From Chitinophaga pinensis (GTDB taxonomy: Bacteria > Bacteroidota > Bacteroidia > Flavobacteriales_D > Crocinitomicaceae): a stretch of 64,000 bases of DNA. Positions 45,481-53,951 of this stretch are shown here, piece after piece (the stretch's first letter is position 1; the number at the start of each line of letters is the position of its first letter). The position numbers and the translations under genes are program-made. The stretch lies in assembly GCA_943324745.2 (NCBI GenBank), contig CALPMT020000001.1:1-64000 (forward strand), written 5' to 3'. The notes below the pieces were generated by a model. It had not been told where the DNA came from, searched no databases, and saw nothing but the letters and a program-made list of their open reading frames with translations.

Positions 45481-46716
45481 TCATAAAATACTGTTTTCCA
45501 ACAACCAAATAAAAACATTTTTATGTATAATTCCGTTTCTATCTTGTGTAAAGGAATCGGTTGTCAATAAGAACTTGGGGTAGTTATCGTTTATTTTCTC
45601 TAAAGCACTAAATTCTCTATTCATAGTAGATTCCGAAGATAATTGCCATGCAACTTGGTAGTATTCAATTTCCCCAGTAGGTGTTTTACACACAAAGTCA
45701 ACTTCAGAATTCCTAGAAGTTCCGGTCCAAATTTTATTACCTCTGCGTAAAAGTTCTAAAAAAACAATATTTTCAAGAATATGCCCTCGATCGGTGGTTC
45801 TTTCTTTTCCAACCAACAAATTCATCAAACCAGTATCTACTAAATAGTACTTTTCTTGCGTAGCTAATTGTTTTTTTCCTTTTAAATCGAAACGATTCAC
45901 TTTGTAAAGTACAAAACTTGCTACTAGATACTCTAAATATTTTTCGACTGTAGCATGATGTATTGTTTGTCCATCTAATTTTAAGACTGAAGAAATATTG
46001 CTTGGAGAAAGTGGACTTCCGATATTGTTTGCTACAAATTTAGCCATGTTCGCAAATGCACGTTTATCATTTATTTGATGTCGTTGGGTAATATCTTTTT
46101 CAACAATGGTTGTATAAATCGCATCGAGGTATTCGATAATTTTATCAAAACCACCTTCTCGTAATTCCACCCCTTTTGGCAAAGAAGTTTCATTAACGTA
46201 GTCAAAAAATAAGACTTCAAAGTTTAGGTATTTATTTTCTGTATCGATTTTTCTTGCCGTTAAATATTCTTTGAATGAAAACGGTAATATTGAAATTTCA
46301 ATATACCTACCACTCAAAAGCGTTGCTAATTCACTACTTAATAAAAAAGCATTCGAACCTGTAATGTATACATCCGTAAAATCACTCACAAAAAGTCCAT
46401 CCACTAATTTCTCAAACTGAGGTATGTTTTGTACCTCGTCCAAAAAAATATAATTTGGTTGATCTTTAATAAGTTTCTCTTTAATTTCAAAATAGATATC
46501 AGACCAAGATTTATCCAAATAATTTTCAGGTAATTCAAAATTATAAAATTGAATTTGCTCATCAGATATACCCTGTACTTTTAATTGTTCTCGAAAAATT
46601 TCTAACAAGGTACTTTTACCCGAACGACGTAAACCACTCACGACTTTAATTAGGTCCTGATCCTTGTACGCAAACAATTTAGTTAGGTATTCTTTACGAA
46701 GTGTATAATCACGCAT
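45481..46716 (-). CDS. AAA ATPase with DUF4143 C-terminal domain
   Basis: A 411-aa protein of the stand-alone ATP-binding family common in Bacteroidota and many anaerobes. Walker A is SGLRRSGKSTLLEIF at residues ~27-41; Walker B is YIFLDEVQNIPQFEKLVDGL. The sensor-like VYITGSNAFLLSSELATLLS and GRYIEISILPFSFKEYL follow. The C-terminal DUF4143 region has SEVDFVCKT and YYQVAWQL, a degenerate PD-(D/E)xK-like layout. A winged-helix-like segment (PLSPSNISSVLKLDGQTIHH) lies between. The biochemical role is unknown. It has no functional partner nearby, but 39-bp palindromes lie on both sides, as if it moved as a unit. Confidence 0.85.
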   Translation of the reverse strand: MRDYTLRKEYLTKLFAYKDQDLIKVVSGLRRSGKSTLLEIFREQLKVQGISDEQIQFYNFELPENYLDKSWSDIYFEIKEKLIKDQPNYIFLDEVQNIPQFEKLVDGLFVSDFTDVYITGSNAFLLSSELATLLSGRYIEISILPFSFKEYLTARKIDTENKYLNFEVLFFDYVNETSLPKGVELREGGFDKIIEYLDAIYTTIVEKDITQRHQINDKRAFANMAKFVANNIGSPLSPSNISSVLKLDGQTIHHATVEKYLEYLVASFVLYKVNRFDLKGKKQLATQEKYYLVDTGLMNLLVGKERTTDRGHILENIVFLELLRRGNKIWTGTSRNSEVDFVCKTPTGEIEYYQVAWQLSSESTMNREFSALEKINDNYPKFLLTTDSFTQDRNGIIHKNVFIWLLENSIL

Positions 46717-46737
46717 AAAGCAAAGATATTAATAAAT

Positions 46738-46776
46738 TATCAAAACTTGTGAAATTTGCAAGTTTTGATAATTTAA
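46738..46776 (+). repeat. 39-bp palindromic direct repeat, upstream copy
   Basis: Same sequence as 45441-45479 except one base (TGTGAA in place of TGTAAA in the centre). It lies 21 bp upstream of the ATPase ATG, where it could also serve as an operator. The two copies are 1297 bp apart in direct orientation. Confidence 0.85.
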
Positions 46777-46856
46777 TATGTAAATCACTGATTATAAATA
46801 CTAATTTAATCCATGAATTATCATTTATATCCAGAAAGCTTTTAAGAAATAACCCT

Positions 46857-47531
46857 TTACGCTTCTCCAGCAAATAAGAATTTATTTGGACTTACTAATC
46901 CTGTTTTTACAGCATACATCACAATTCCAGCTGTATTTTTTACCCCTAATTTTGCCATGATATTTTTACGGTGGGTATTGATTGTATGCGTACTTAAAAA
47001 TAAGATATCTGCGATTTGTGTATTCGTTTGTCCTTCAGCGATGTACTTGATAATTTCATTTTCACGTTCAGATAACAATACTGGTTCGCAGGAAAAAGAC
47101 TCAAAATCAATATCTTCTACATTAATGTGAGCTCGTTGAATTGTCTCTAAGATTTGTCCGCAAAAGAACTTATTTCCGCGTTCTGTCTCTTTGATAGAAT
47201 TAATAATTTCAGAAATATCACAATCTTTCTTGACATAACTTTGAACACCACAACGCAAGGCATCCACTAAGGTTTGTGCACTTTGTTCCGGAGTAATGGC
47301 AACAAATTTGACCGAAGGAAATTTTTGCAGTACGTTTGGAATAATGTCGATGGTAAATCCAGGGGAAGTATAATCAATCAAGACAATATCTGCTCCAAAG
47401 TTTTGGATTTCACTTAATAATTCTTCGCTATTTCTAGCTTCACTAACAATTTCAAGTGTTTTATCTGTGTTTAAAATCGTTCGGATTCCAACTCGAATTA
47501 ACTCGTTACTATCTGCAATTATTACCTTCAT
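46857..47531 (-). CDS. NarL/LuxR-family response regulator
   Basis: A 224-aa protein with a receiver domain (residues 1-~120) and a LuxR-type HTH (~150-215). The phospho-acceptor is probably D53 (IVLIDYTSPG); Lys109-type conserved switch KKD is seen in SYVKKDCDISEI. The HTH reads LSERENEIIKYIAEGQTNTQ and ILFLSTHTINTHRKNIMAKL. It regulates transcription after phosphorylation by a histidine kinase, which is not in the window (orphan). A -7 box (47556-47563) lies upstream. Confidence 0.9.
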   Translation of the reverse strand: MKVIIADSNELIRVGIRTILNTDKTLEIVSEARNSEELLSEIQNFGADIVLIDYTSPGFTIDIIPNVLQKFPSVKFVAITPEQSAQTLVDALRCGVQSYVKKDCDISEIINSIKETERGNKFFCGQILETIQRAHINVEDIDFESFSCEPVLLSERENEIIKYIAEGQTNTQIADILFLSTHTINTHRKNIMAKLGVKNTAGIVMYAVKTGLVSPNKFLFAGEA

Positions 47532-47614
47532 TATTTAGAATGATTATAAGTAAGACAAATATAGTTAGTCATTTTGGATAAAACTATGACTTAGGTTATT
47601 TTTTGATGAAGAAA

Positions 47615-47733
47615 GACATTAGACAAAAGACAAAAGACAAAAGACAAAAGACATTAGACAAAAGACATTAGACATTAGACAAAAGACATTAGACAAAAGA
47701 CATTAGACATGAGACACAAGACTTGAGACTTAA
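47615..47733 (+). repeat. Heptanucleotide repeat array (GACNNNA type), 17 units
   Basis: Seventeen consecutive 7-bp units start with GAC and end with A: mostly GACAAAA and GACATTA, decaying to GACATGA, GACACAA, GACTTGA and GACTTAA at the right. The period is strict throughout. It lies between two divergently read genes (response regulator and universal stress protein). Confidence 0.9.
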
Positions 47734-47814
47734 AGACTTAAGTTTTTAAATGTTTTGTATGCAGGTGTTTATTTATATTAAAACAAAAAGTTGAGTGATA
47801 AATTGCTTTATAAC

Positions 47815-47826
47815 TGACTAAAATCA
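47815..47826. promoter_or_regulatory. Crp/Fnr-like TGA-N6-TCA box upstream of the universal stress gene
   Basis: TGACTAAAATCA lies 70 bp before the universal stress protein start. Crp/Fnr-family regulators bind TGA-N6-TCA-type sites and often drive universal stress genes. The exact regulator is not in the window. Confidence 0.35.
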
Positions 47827-47895
47827 TTAATCCTTCTGATTGGCATCACATACTCTACTACGGAAATTTCAGAAATTTGTAGAAAAGATTAGATT

Positions 47896-48735
47896 ATGAA
47901 AAAGATACTTATTCCCACCGATTTATCACCGAATGCAGGGAATGCGATTCGATACGCATTAAACTTTTGCAAGAATATTAATGTCGAATTAGTTTTCTTG
48001 CATGCAACCCATCCAATGTTGGATTTACCAGATACATCTTTGGAGTTTTATGATCCTATCGTATTTCAAGATGAGAAGGAACAATTAAGTTATGTAGGTA
48101 ACCATCTAAAATTCATATTTGAGGAAGAAAAAATGGATCTTGATCAATTAAACTATCGTATAGAACTTCGTGTTGGATTTGCAGCAGATGAAATTGTTGA
48201 ATCCGCCAAGCAGTTAAATTGTGATTTAATCATTATGGGTACACAAGGTGCTACAGGCCTCGAGAAATTATTTTTAGGAAGTATCACCTATTCAGTGATT
48301 AAAAAAACCGAGATTCCAGTATTGGCTATACCAACCGGATATCAATATAAAGAAATCGATAAGATTGTATTTGCAACGGATTATGAAGGTATTTCCAATA
48401 AACATGTGTTAGCACCTTTATTCGATATCGCCAATTCATTTGATTCAAAGGTATTGATGTTTCATGCGATAGAAGCCAAAGAACCCATTGCTGCGTATAT
48501 AGAAGAATTACAGGTTTGGAAAACGGAGAAGAATTTTCATCATGTCAAGCATACCAACAGTATTGCAACGTGTGAAGACGTTACCCAAGGAATCATTGAT
48601 TTTGCAGATGAAAATAACGCATCTATTATCGCTATGATACCACATTCTTATAATTTCTTTCAAAATTTAGTTCATAAAAGTAAAACCAAAGAAATTGCAT
48701 TGGAAAGTAAAGTACCGTTATTGGTGCTCTGCTAG
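47896..48735 (+). CDS. Tandem universal stress protein (two UspA domains)
   Basis: At 279 aa it has two UspA domains. The first (1-~145) is complete, with IPTDLSPNAGNAIRYALNFC and the nucleotide-binding GTQGATGLEKLFLGSITYSV. The second (~155-279) starts with KIVFATDYEGISNKHVLAPL, but its G-rich loop is degenerate (MIPHSYNFFQNLVHKS). The first domain likely binds ATP. Universal stress proteins respond to starvation and low oxygen. Upstream lies a Crp/Fnr-like box; downstream is the second heptamer array. Confidence 0.9.
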   Translation: MKKILIPTDLSPNAGNAIRYALNFCKNINVELVFLHATHPMLDLPDTSLEFYDPIVFQDEKEQLSYVGNHLKFIFEEEKMDLDQLNYRIELRVGFAADEIVESAKQLNCDLIIMGTQGATGLEKLFLGSITYSVIKKTEIPVLAIPTGYQYKEIDKIVFATDYEGISNKHVLAPLFDIANSFDSKVLMFHAIEAKEPIAAYIEELQVWKTEKNFHHVKHTNSIATCEDVTQGIIDFADENNASIIAMIPHSYNFFQNLVHKSKTKEIALESKVPLLVLC

Positions 48736-48739
48736 AGGA

Positions 48740-48781
48740 GTGACGGGTGACGAGTGACGGGTGACGAGTGACGGGTGATGA
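48740..48781 (+). repeat. Heptanucleotide repeat array (GTGACGR type), 6 units
   Basis: Units GTGACGG and GTGACGA alternate three times, ending in GTGATGA, at a strict 7-bp period. Degenerate remains (ATGGTGACGTAAGATGA) continue to about 48800. It sits in the 95-bp gap between the universal stress and heavy-metal-binding genes. Confidence 0.88.
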
Positions 48782-48830
48782 ATGGTGACGTAAGATGAAT
48801 GATACTTTTCAATAAACAAAAATGTGAATT

Positions 48831-49106
48831 ATGAAAACAGAAACAATCTATATTGCGAATTTAAAATGCGGAGGATGCGCTACTACAATTACTAAAGAAT
48901 TAAGTGCTATCCAAGGAGTTCAACATGTTCAAGTGAATAATGATACTGATAGTGTAGTTGTTAGTTATGATGAAGAGTTAGACAGAAAAGAAATTACAGC
49001 GAAACTCCATCATTTGGGGTACCCTGAAGCGACCGAAGAAAATGGTTTACTTTTGAAGCTTAAGAGTTATGCTAGTTGTATGATTGGTAGGCTTGATAAT
49101 TTGTGA
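48831..49106 (+). CDS. Heavy-metal-associated (HMA) domain protein
   Basis: A 91-aa protein. Residues 1-~70 form an HMA domain with the metal-binding motif LKCGGCATTITKEL (CxxC with Gly-Gly between) and QHVQVNNDTDSVVVSY. The C-terminal ~20 residues (KLKSYASCMIGRLDNL) carry an extra Cys. CxxC HMA proteins carry Cu(I) or other soft metals to P-type ATPases, but no such ATPase is nearby. The metal cannot be read from the sequence. Confidence 0.85.
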   Translation: MKTETIYIANLKCGGCATTITKELSAIQGVQHVQVNNDTDSVVVSYDEELDRKEITAKLHHLGYPEATEENGLLLKLKSYASCMIGRLDNL

Positions 49107-49229
49107 TTTATCCACGAAATCTGAAAGTTTTCATTCTTTCTTTGCGTGTTGGTTAGGGAGTATTTAAAATTTTATATATTTACAACTAATTTTTTAATAC
49201 TAAAAATCTAAACTAACACATAAAACCTT

Positions 49230-50453
49230 ATGAAAAGATTGATACTTTCAGTTGGTATGTATTGTTTTTCTGTATTAGCGTTCGGTCAAGATACTGTAAC
49301 CAATGCAGAGAATAGTCATTACAAATTCACTAAAATTTACCATTTAGATGCGACTCCTGTTCAAAGTCAAGGGTTTGCAGGAACTTGTTGGAGTTTTTCA
49401 GGTTTATCCTTTTTTGAGTCTGAGTTGATGCGTTTGGGCGTTAAGAATCCAAAGGTATTATCTGAAATGTACGTTGTACGTAAAGCCTATGAGGAAAAAG
49501 CTGATAAATACATTCGTATCGATGGCAAGTTGAATTTTAGTCAAGGTGGAGGATTTGTTGATATTCCATTTATCATTAAAAAGTATGGTATTGTACCAGA
49601 AGAAATCTACAAGGGATTAAATTATGGTTCTGATAAGCATTCTCATGGTGAGATGTTTAGTGTACTTGATGGTGCAGTTCAAGGAATGTTAAAATATTCT
49701 AAGGAAGAAATGGAAAAAGATGATTCCAAAGGTATTACAACTAAAGCATGGAAAAATGCCATTGGAGGTGTTTTGGATGCTTATTTAGGGAAAGAGCCTT
49801 TGGAATTTACGCTTGATGGAAAAAAATATTCTCCTAAATCGTATGCAGAGTCTTTAAAGTTAAATATGGACGATTATGTTTCTATTACATCCTATATTGG
49901 TCATGATCTATACAAACCTGCACATTTAGCCATTCCTGACAATTGGTTATGGGAAGGTTCATACAATGTTACTTTAGATGATTTATATTCGATAGCTGAG
50001 TATTCTTTGAAAAATGGTTACACAATAGCTTGGGGTTCTGATGTTTCAGAGAAAGGTTTTAGTTTCCGTAATGGAATTGCTATTTGTCCAGAGGATGAAA
50101 GTTCAATTGATGTGCGAGGAAGAGATTCTAAAATGTTTTCTGATGCGGGTGCAGAGAAGCATGCAAATGGTTTTTTGAATCCAGTAAAAGAATTAACGAT
50201 AACACCTGAAATGCGTCAGGAAGCTTATGATAAAAAATTAACGACTGATGATCATGGAATGCACATTGTTGGTTTATATAAAGATCAGACGGGTAAAAAA
50301 TTCTTTTTAGTGAAAAATTCATGGGGTACAGATAGAAACTTTCCTAAAGGATATTTCTATGCTTCAGAGAATTTTTTCCGTTACAAAACCATGAATTACT
50401 ATTTACATAAAGATGGAATTCCGAAAGACATTCGCAAAAAATTAGGTATCTAA
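49230..50453 (+). CDS. Secreted C1 peptidase, aminopeptidase C/bleomycin-hydrolase-like
   Basis: A 407-aa papain-fold peptidase with a signal peptide (MKRLILSVGMYCFSVLAFGQ). The catalytic triad is visible: C53 in GFAGTCWSFSG, H345 in DDHGMHIVGLY and N363 in FLVKNSWGTD. The order and the inserted helical region (~120-230) match PepC/BlmH. Classical PepC is cytoplasmic; this version is exported, common in Bacteroidota. The gene for a BlaI-type repressor starts 20 bp after it. Confidence 0.9.
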   Translation: MKRLILSVGMYCFSVLAFGQDTVTNAENSHYKFTKIYHLDATPVQSQGFAGTCWSFSGLSFFESELMRLGVKNPKVLSEMYVVRKAYEEKADKYIRIDGKLNFSQGGGFVDIPFIIKKYGIVPEEIYKGLNYGSDKHSHGEMFSVLDGAVQGMLKYSKEEMEKDDSKGITTKAWKNAIGGVLDAYLGKEPLEFTLDGKKYSPKSYAESLKLNMDDYVSITSYIGHDLYKPAHLAIPDNWLWEGSYNVTLDDLYSIAEYSLKNGYTIAWGSDVSEKGFSFRNGIAICPEDESSIDVRGRDSKMFSDAGAEKHANGFLNPVKELTITPEMRQEAYDKKLTTDDHGMHIVGLYKDQTGKKFFLVKNSWGTDRNFPKGYFYASENFFRYKTMNYYLHKDGIPKDIRKKLGI

Positions 50454-50473
50454 TCATCGAATAGAGAAAACTC

Positions 50474-50797
50474 ATGGAAAGATTAACACCTGCGGAAGAA
50501 CAAGTCATGTTAAGACTATGGAAGCTTGAGAAATCGACAGTTAAAGAAATAGTAGCGCTTTATGACGAACCACGTCCAGCCTATAATACAACTTCCACCA
50601 TTGTTCGTATTTTAGAAAAGAAAAAGTTCATACGTCACAAAGCAGTAGGTCGAGGTCATATTTACATTCCGAAGGTTACGCGTGAGCAATACCGGGAATA
50701 TATGGCTGACTATTTATTAAAATATTATTTTGACGGGGAACGAAAAGAGATTGTTAGTTATTATACAAGTAAAAGTTCTTTAAACGAACTGCTTTAA
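50474..50797 (+). CDS. BlaI/MecI/CopY-family transcriptional repressor
   Basis: A 107-aa winged-helix repressor: LTPAEEQVMLRLWKLEKSTV, PRPAYNTTSTIVRILEKKKF and VGRGHIYIPKVTREQYREYM are diagnostic. The C-terminal dimerisation part is shorter than the usual ~120 aa. The partner BlaR1-type sensor peptidase is absent, so it may respond through another route or repress the C1 peptidase with which it is probably co-transcribed. An intrinsic terminator lies at 50852-50889. Confidence 0.88.
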   Translation: MERLTPAEEQVMLRLWKLEKSTVKEIVALYDEPRPAYNTTSTIVRILEKKKFIRHKAVGRGHIYIPKVTREQYREYMADYLLKYYFDGERKEIVSYYTSKSSLNELL

Positions 50798-50851
50798 ATA
50801 ACAGTTTTTCAAAGAGTTAATCTTTGAATCTTTATTTTATAATTTAATCAG

Positions 50852-50889
50852 ATTAGGGTGTTTCGAATTTTCGGACACCCTAATTTTTT
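50852..50889 (+). terminator. Rho-independent terminator after the BlaI-type gene
   Basis: Ten-bp arms ATTAGGGTGT/ACACCCTAAT with a 13-nt loop are followed by a T run. It ends the plus-strand PepC-BlaI transcript. Confidence 0.85.
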
Positions 50890-50990
50890 GGATCGTATTC
50901 TCACCTCTTATTTTCAGAAATCAATGTGGAAACTATAGGTGGTGAAATGAATTGAAGTCCGTTTATTCGTTTTAAAACTTCTACCAACTA

Positions 50991-51026
50991 AAAAAGGCCG
51001 TCTCAACTAAATTGAGCGGCCTTTTT
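50991..51026. terminator. Bidirectional terminator after malate dehydrogenase
   Basis: A hairpin AAAAAGGCCG..CTCAA/TTGAG.CGGCCTTTTT lies 20 bp past the mdh stop on the minus strand. A and T runs on both sides allow action in both directions. Confidence 0.87.
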
Positions 51027-51045
51027 GTGATATTATTGAAACGAA

Positions 51046-51984
51046 TTATGCGTTCACATTCATGTTATCTAATACATCCATGACAGATTTTACAGCTTTA
51101 GCAGACTCGTCTAACAACGCTTTCTCTTCTGTGTTTAGTTGTAATTCGATAATTTTTTCGATACCATTTTTACCTAGAACAACAGGTACACCTAGATAAA
51201 TATCTTTTAAACCATATTCACCATTCAACCATGCGCATACTGGGAAAATACGTTTTTGGTCACGAACAATTGCTTCAACCATTTGAGCAGCAGCAGCACC
51301 TGGAGCATACCAAGCAGAAGTACCTAATAATTTTACAATTTCGCCACCACCGAATTTCGTTCTTTCGATGATTTCGTCTAATTTCTCAGGAGAGATTAGT
51401 TCAGTAACAGGAATACCAGCTACAGTAGTATAGCGTGGAAGTGGCACCATAGTATCACCATGTCCACCCATTAATACCGCTTGAATATCTTTTGGAGATA
51501 CATTTAGCTCTTCTGCTAAGAAAGCACGGTATCTAGCAGTGTCTAATACACCTGCCATTCCGAATACTTTTGAAGAATCAACTTTCGCATGCAAGTAAGC
51601 ACAATACGTCATTACATCTAACGGATTAGAAACGATTACGATGATTGCGTTAGGAGAATGTTGGATGATATTTTCTGTAACTGTTTTTACGATACCAGCA
51701 TTAGTAGCGATAAGATCATCACGAGACATTCCAGGTTTTCTTGGAAGTCCAGAAGTAATTACAACAACATCTGAATTTGCAGTTTTAGAATAATCGTTTG
51801 TAGAACCGATTGTTCTTGAATCATACAAATTAATTGGAGCTTTTTGCCAAATATCTAAAGCTTTACCTTCAGCAAAACCTTCTTTAATATCTAACAAAAC
51901 AATTTCATTAGCGATCTCTCTTTGTGCTAGCACGTCTGCACACGTAGCACCTACGTTTCCAGCACCTACAACAGTTACTTTCAT
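51046..51984 (-). CDS. mdh: Malate dehydrogenase (LDH-like type)
   Basis: A 312-aa NAD-dependent dehydrogenase of the LDH-like MDH group, TCA cycle. The NAD motif is VVGAGNVGATCADVLA; substrate-binding arginines lie in SGLPRKPGMSRDD (Arg, as in MDH rather than LDH), the second Arg in GVLDTARYRAFLA, and the catalytic His in MGGHGDTMVPL. Stands alone, with its own terminator shared against the convergent BlaI gene. Confidence 0.95.
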   Translation of the reverse strand: MKVTVVGAGNVGATCADVLAQREIANEIVLLDIKEGFAEGKALDIWQKAPINLYDSRTIGSTNDYSKTANSDVVVITSGLPRKPGMSRDDLIATNAGIVKTVTENIIQHSPNAIIVIVSNPLDVMTYCAYLHAKVDSSKVFGMAGVLDTARYRAFLAEELNVSPKDIQAVLMGGHGDTMVPLPRYTTVAGIPVTELISPEKLDEIIERTKFGGGEIVKLLGTSAWYAPGAAAAQMVEAIVRDQKRIFPVCAWLNGEYGLKDIYLGVPVVLGKNGIEKIIELQLNTEEKALLDESAKAVKSVMDVLDNMNVNA

Positions 51985-52141
51985 ATTAAATAGTGTTAAA
52001 ATTTAAATTTTACATTGCAAAATTAAAACAATTGACTGACAGAATCTATTTTTCGACATTTATTTTTCCTACTTAGTAGAAAATATTTTAATTTTAAGCA
52101 ACTATTAAAAAAGAGTTTCGTCCATATAATATAGCACGAAC

Positions 52142-52717
52142 GTGGAAAAGAAAGAGCAGTTGGATATCATTATAGCAGGTTGTGTTAAAAACAGCCGTGT
52201 TTCCCAGGAAAAGTTATTTAAACTTTTTTATGGAAAATTGATGGTTGTATGTCAACGATATACAAATGATCGCGATTCTGCTCAAGATATTTTACAGGAG
52301 GGCTTTATAAAGATATTTGATAAAATTTCAACATTTGAAAATAATGGTTCAATTGAAGGTTGGTTGCGACGTATAGTAACAAATACCGCACTAGATTACC
52401 TTCGAAAAACCAAGAAGTACAATTGGGTGGAAGAGAACGAAATTAATACAAAAGAGGAATTTATTGAACCTGGAGAAGAACTTGAAAGAGAGAGTACCAT
52501 TCAACTTAAAGCAGAAGTTGCCTTAGAAGCGATACAACAGCTTTCTCCTGCCTATCAGACTGTTTTCAACTTGTATGTTATGGAAGAATATTCTCACAAG
52601 GAGATTGCTGAGATGTTAGGGATTTCGGAGGGTACATCTAAGTCAAATCTATCAAAGGCGAAAATGAATTTACAAAAAATAATAGAAAAAAAATACACTA
52701 AGATAACTAATGAATAA
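52142..52717 (+). CDS. ECF-type RNA polymerase sigma factor
   Basis: A 191-aa sigma factor starting GTG (VEKKEQLDIIIAGC). Region 2 has YTNDRDSAQDILQEGFIKIF and GWLRRIVTNTALDYLRKT; region 4 has PAYQTVFNLYVMEEYSHKEI and LGISEGTSKSNLSKAKMN. Group as in Bacteroidota ECFs that precede short anti-sigma-like membrane proteins. The next gene starts 8 bp before its stop, so co-translation with its putative regulator is clear. Confidence 0.92.
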   Translation: MEKKEQLDIIIAGCVKNSRVSQEKLFKLFYGKLMVVCQRYTNDRDSAQDILQEGFIKIFDKISTFENNGSIEGWLRRIVTNTALDYLRKTKKYNWVEENEINTKEEFIEPGEELERESTIQLKAEVALEAIQQLSPAYQTVFNLYVMEEYSHKEIAEMLGISEGTSKSNLSKAKMNLQKIIEKKYTKITNE

Positions 52718-53936
52718 CGACATCTCACATAAAATTAAGTCGAGTTTAGAAAATTTTGAGGCTCCGTATGATGCTAGTGCTTGGGATCAATTATCTCAAC
52801 GATTAGATGCCAAATCAACGAGTGGAAATAGTTTTACGTCCTATCCAAAAACTTGGATTGTAATATCTATTACTATAATTGGTGCTTCGCTAGGAATTTA
52901 TAAATTTTCTACTCCCGTTGAGCAACCGATTTTAGTGAATCGAGTACAATTGAAAAACACCACTGAATTCAACTCTGAAAAGGTTGTTTTAACAGACACT
53001 TCACCTGCACAAGAAAGTAACGGAAATAAGCCTTTACGTGAGGTTAAAACGGCATCTAAAGAACACACTACCTCGAATTCTCAAAATCAACTTATCCAAC
53101 AAAATTCTGCGCAAAGTGTTCATTCAGATGTTTCAGTTCAAAAAAATACGCCAGTTCTAAAAAGTAATGAACGACCATTGAAGAGTTACATTTATCCTAA
53201 AACAACTAAAGTCTATTGTGTTGGTGAGAAGATAGAAGTTTTTAATGCAAACACTTCTGATATTTACTTGACGCATTCAAGTGGTAAGCAGCTAAAAATT
53301 GACGCACAAGAATCTTTACTGATTTCACTCAAACAAGAAGGTTCTTATAGCTGGAATTCAGGAGAGAAATTCGCTTTTGAAGTGAAAGAAAAACCAGCAG
53401 TTAACTTTACATTTCCTTCTGATATTATTTATGAAAATGGCATACCAACGATTACGATAACTTCTGATTTAAATGCAAAAAATCAAAAATGGTATTATGA
53501 TCAAAAGGTTGTTTCGACTAATGATTTTTTAAAATTAAACATTTTCACGAAAGAAAAATATGCTGTAACGTTGCAAATAACGGGTGTTAATGGTTGTGAA
53601 AATCAATTAACAAAGACGTTTTATCCGGACCCAAGTTTTCATTACAATTTAAAGGCTCCAACTGGATTTGACCCAACATCGTCTAATTCAAAGCGCAACA
53701 CCTTTTTACCACTTTCTTTGTATGAACGAGATACACCATTTAGAATGTTGATTATTGATCCTAAAGATGGTAATGTGATATTTGAAACCACGGACAAAAA
53801 TAATCCATGGGATGGAAGGAATCAAAAAACAGATCAATTAGTGGCTGAGGATAGTGAATATATTTGGAAAGTAATTTTAATGAATCCTGAAAAAAACGAG
53901 AAAAACGAATATAAAGGAATGATTACTCGAAAATAA
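52710..53936 (+). CDS. Membrane protein, putative anti-sigma factor with CHU_C-like C-terminal domain
   Basis: A 408-aa protein. A short cytoplasmic N-terminus (residues 1-47; SSLENFEAPYDASAWDQLSQ, typical of Bacteroidota anti-sigma-like proteins) precedes one membrane span (~48-66, WIVISITIIGASLGIYKF). A linker (~75-155) leads to an Ig/PKD-like region (~170-305) and a C-terminal ~85-residue segment (PSFHYNLKAPTGFDPTSSNS to YKGMITRK) that looks like a type-B T9SS/gliding-associated C-terminal (CHU_C) domain. The sigma gene overlaps by 8 bp. Anti-sigma function is inferred from this context. Confidence 0.68.
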   Translation: MNNDISHKIKSSLENFEAPYDASAWDQLSQRLDAKSTSGNSFTSYPKTWIVISITIIGASLGIYKFSTPVEQPILVNRVQLKNTTEFNSEKVVLTDTSPAQESNGNKPLREVKTASKEHTTSNSQNQLIQQNSAQSVHSDVSVQKNTPVLKSNERPLKSYIYPKTTKVYCVGEKIEVFNANTSDIYLTHSSGKQLKIDAQESLLISLKQEGSYSWNSGEKFAFEVKEKPAVNFTFPSDIIYENGIPTITITSDLNAKNQKWYYDQKVVSTNDFLKLNIFTKEKYAVTLQITGVNGCENQLTKTFYPDPSFHYNLKAPTGFDPTSSNSKRNTFLPLSLYERDTPFRMLIIDPKDGNVIFETTDKNNPWDGRNQKTDQLVAEDSEYIWKVILMNPEKNEKNEYKGMITRK

Positions 53937-53951
53937 TTTAATTCGATTTTT

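Larger units (their letters stand above)
47532..47895. other. 364-bp intergenic region with heptamer array and a TGA-N6-TCA box
   Basis: No gene is supported. Besides the heptamer array (47615-47733), it holds a TATATTTG-type -7 on the minus strand for the response regulator, and TGACTAAAATCA at 47815-47826, which resembles a Crp/Fnr-type box. A 15-bp string TTTATAACTGACTAA (47807-47821) recurs with one change at 59188-59202, upstream of the lysozyme. Confidence 0.5.

Noticed and set aside
45326-45583. Plus-strand 85-codon frame
   Set aside because: It runs through the repeats and the end of the ATPase gene in antisense; no coding character.
45441-46776. Insertion sequence
   Set aside because: The gene between the repeats is an AAA/DUF4143 ATPase, not a transposase; repeats are direct and palindromic rather than terminal inverted.
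47615-47733. CRISPR array
   Set aside because: The repeat period is 7 bp without spacers and no cas gene is in the window.
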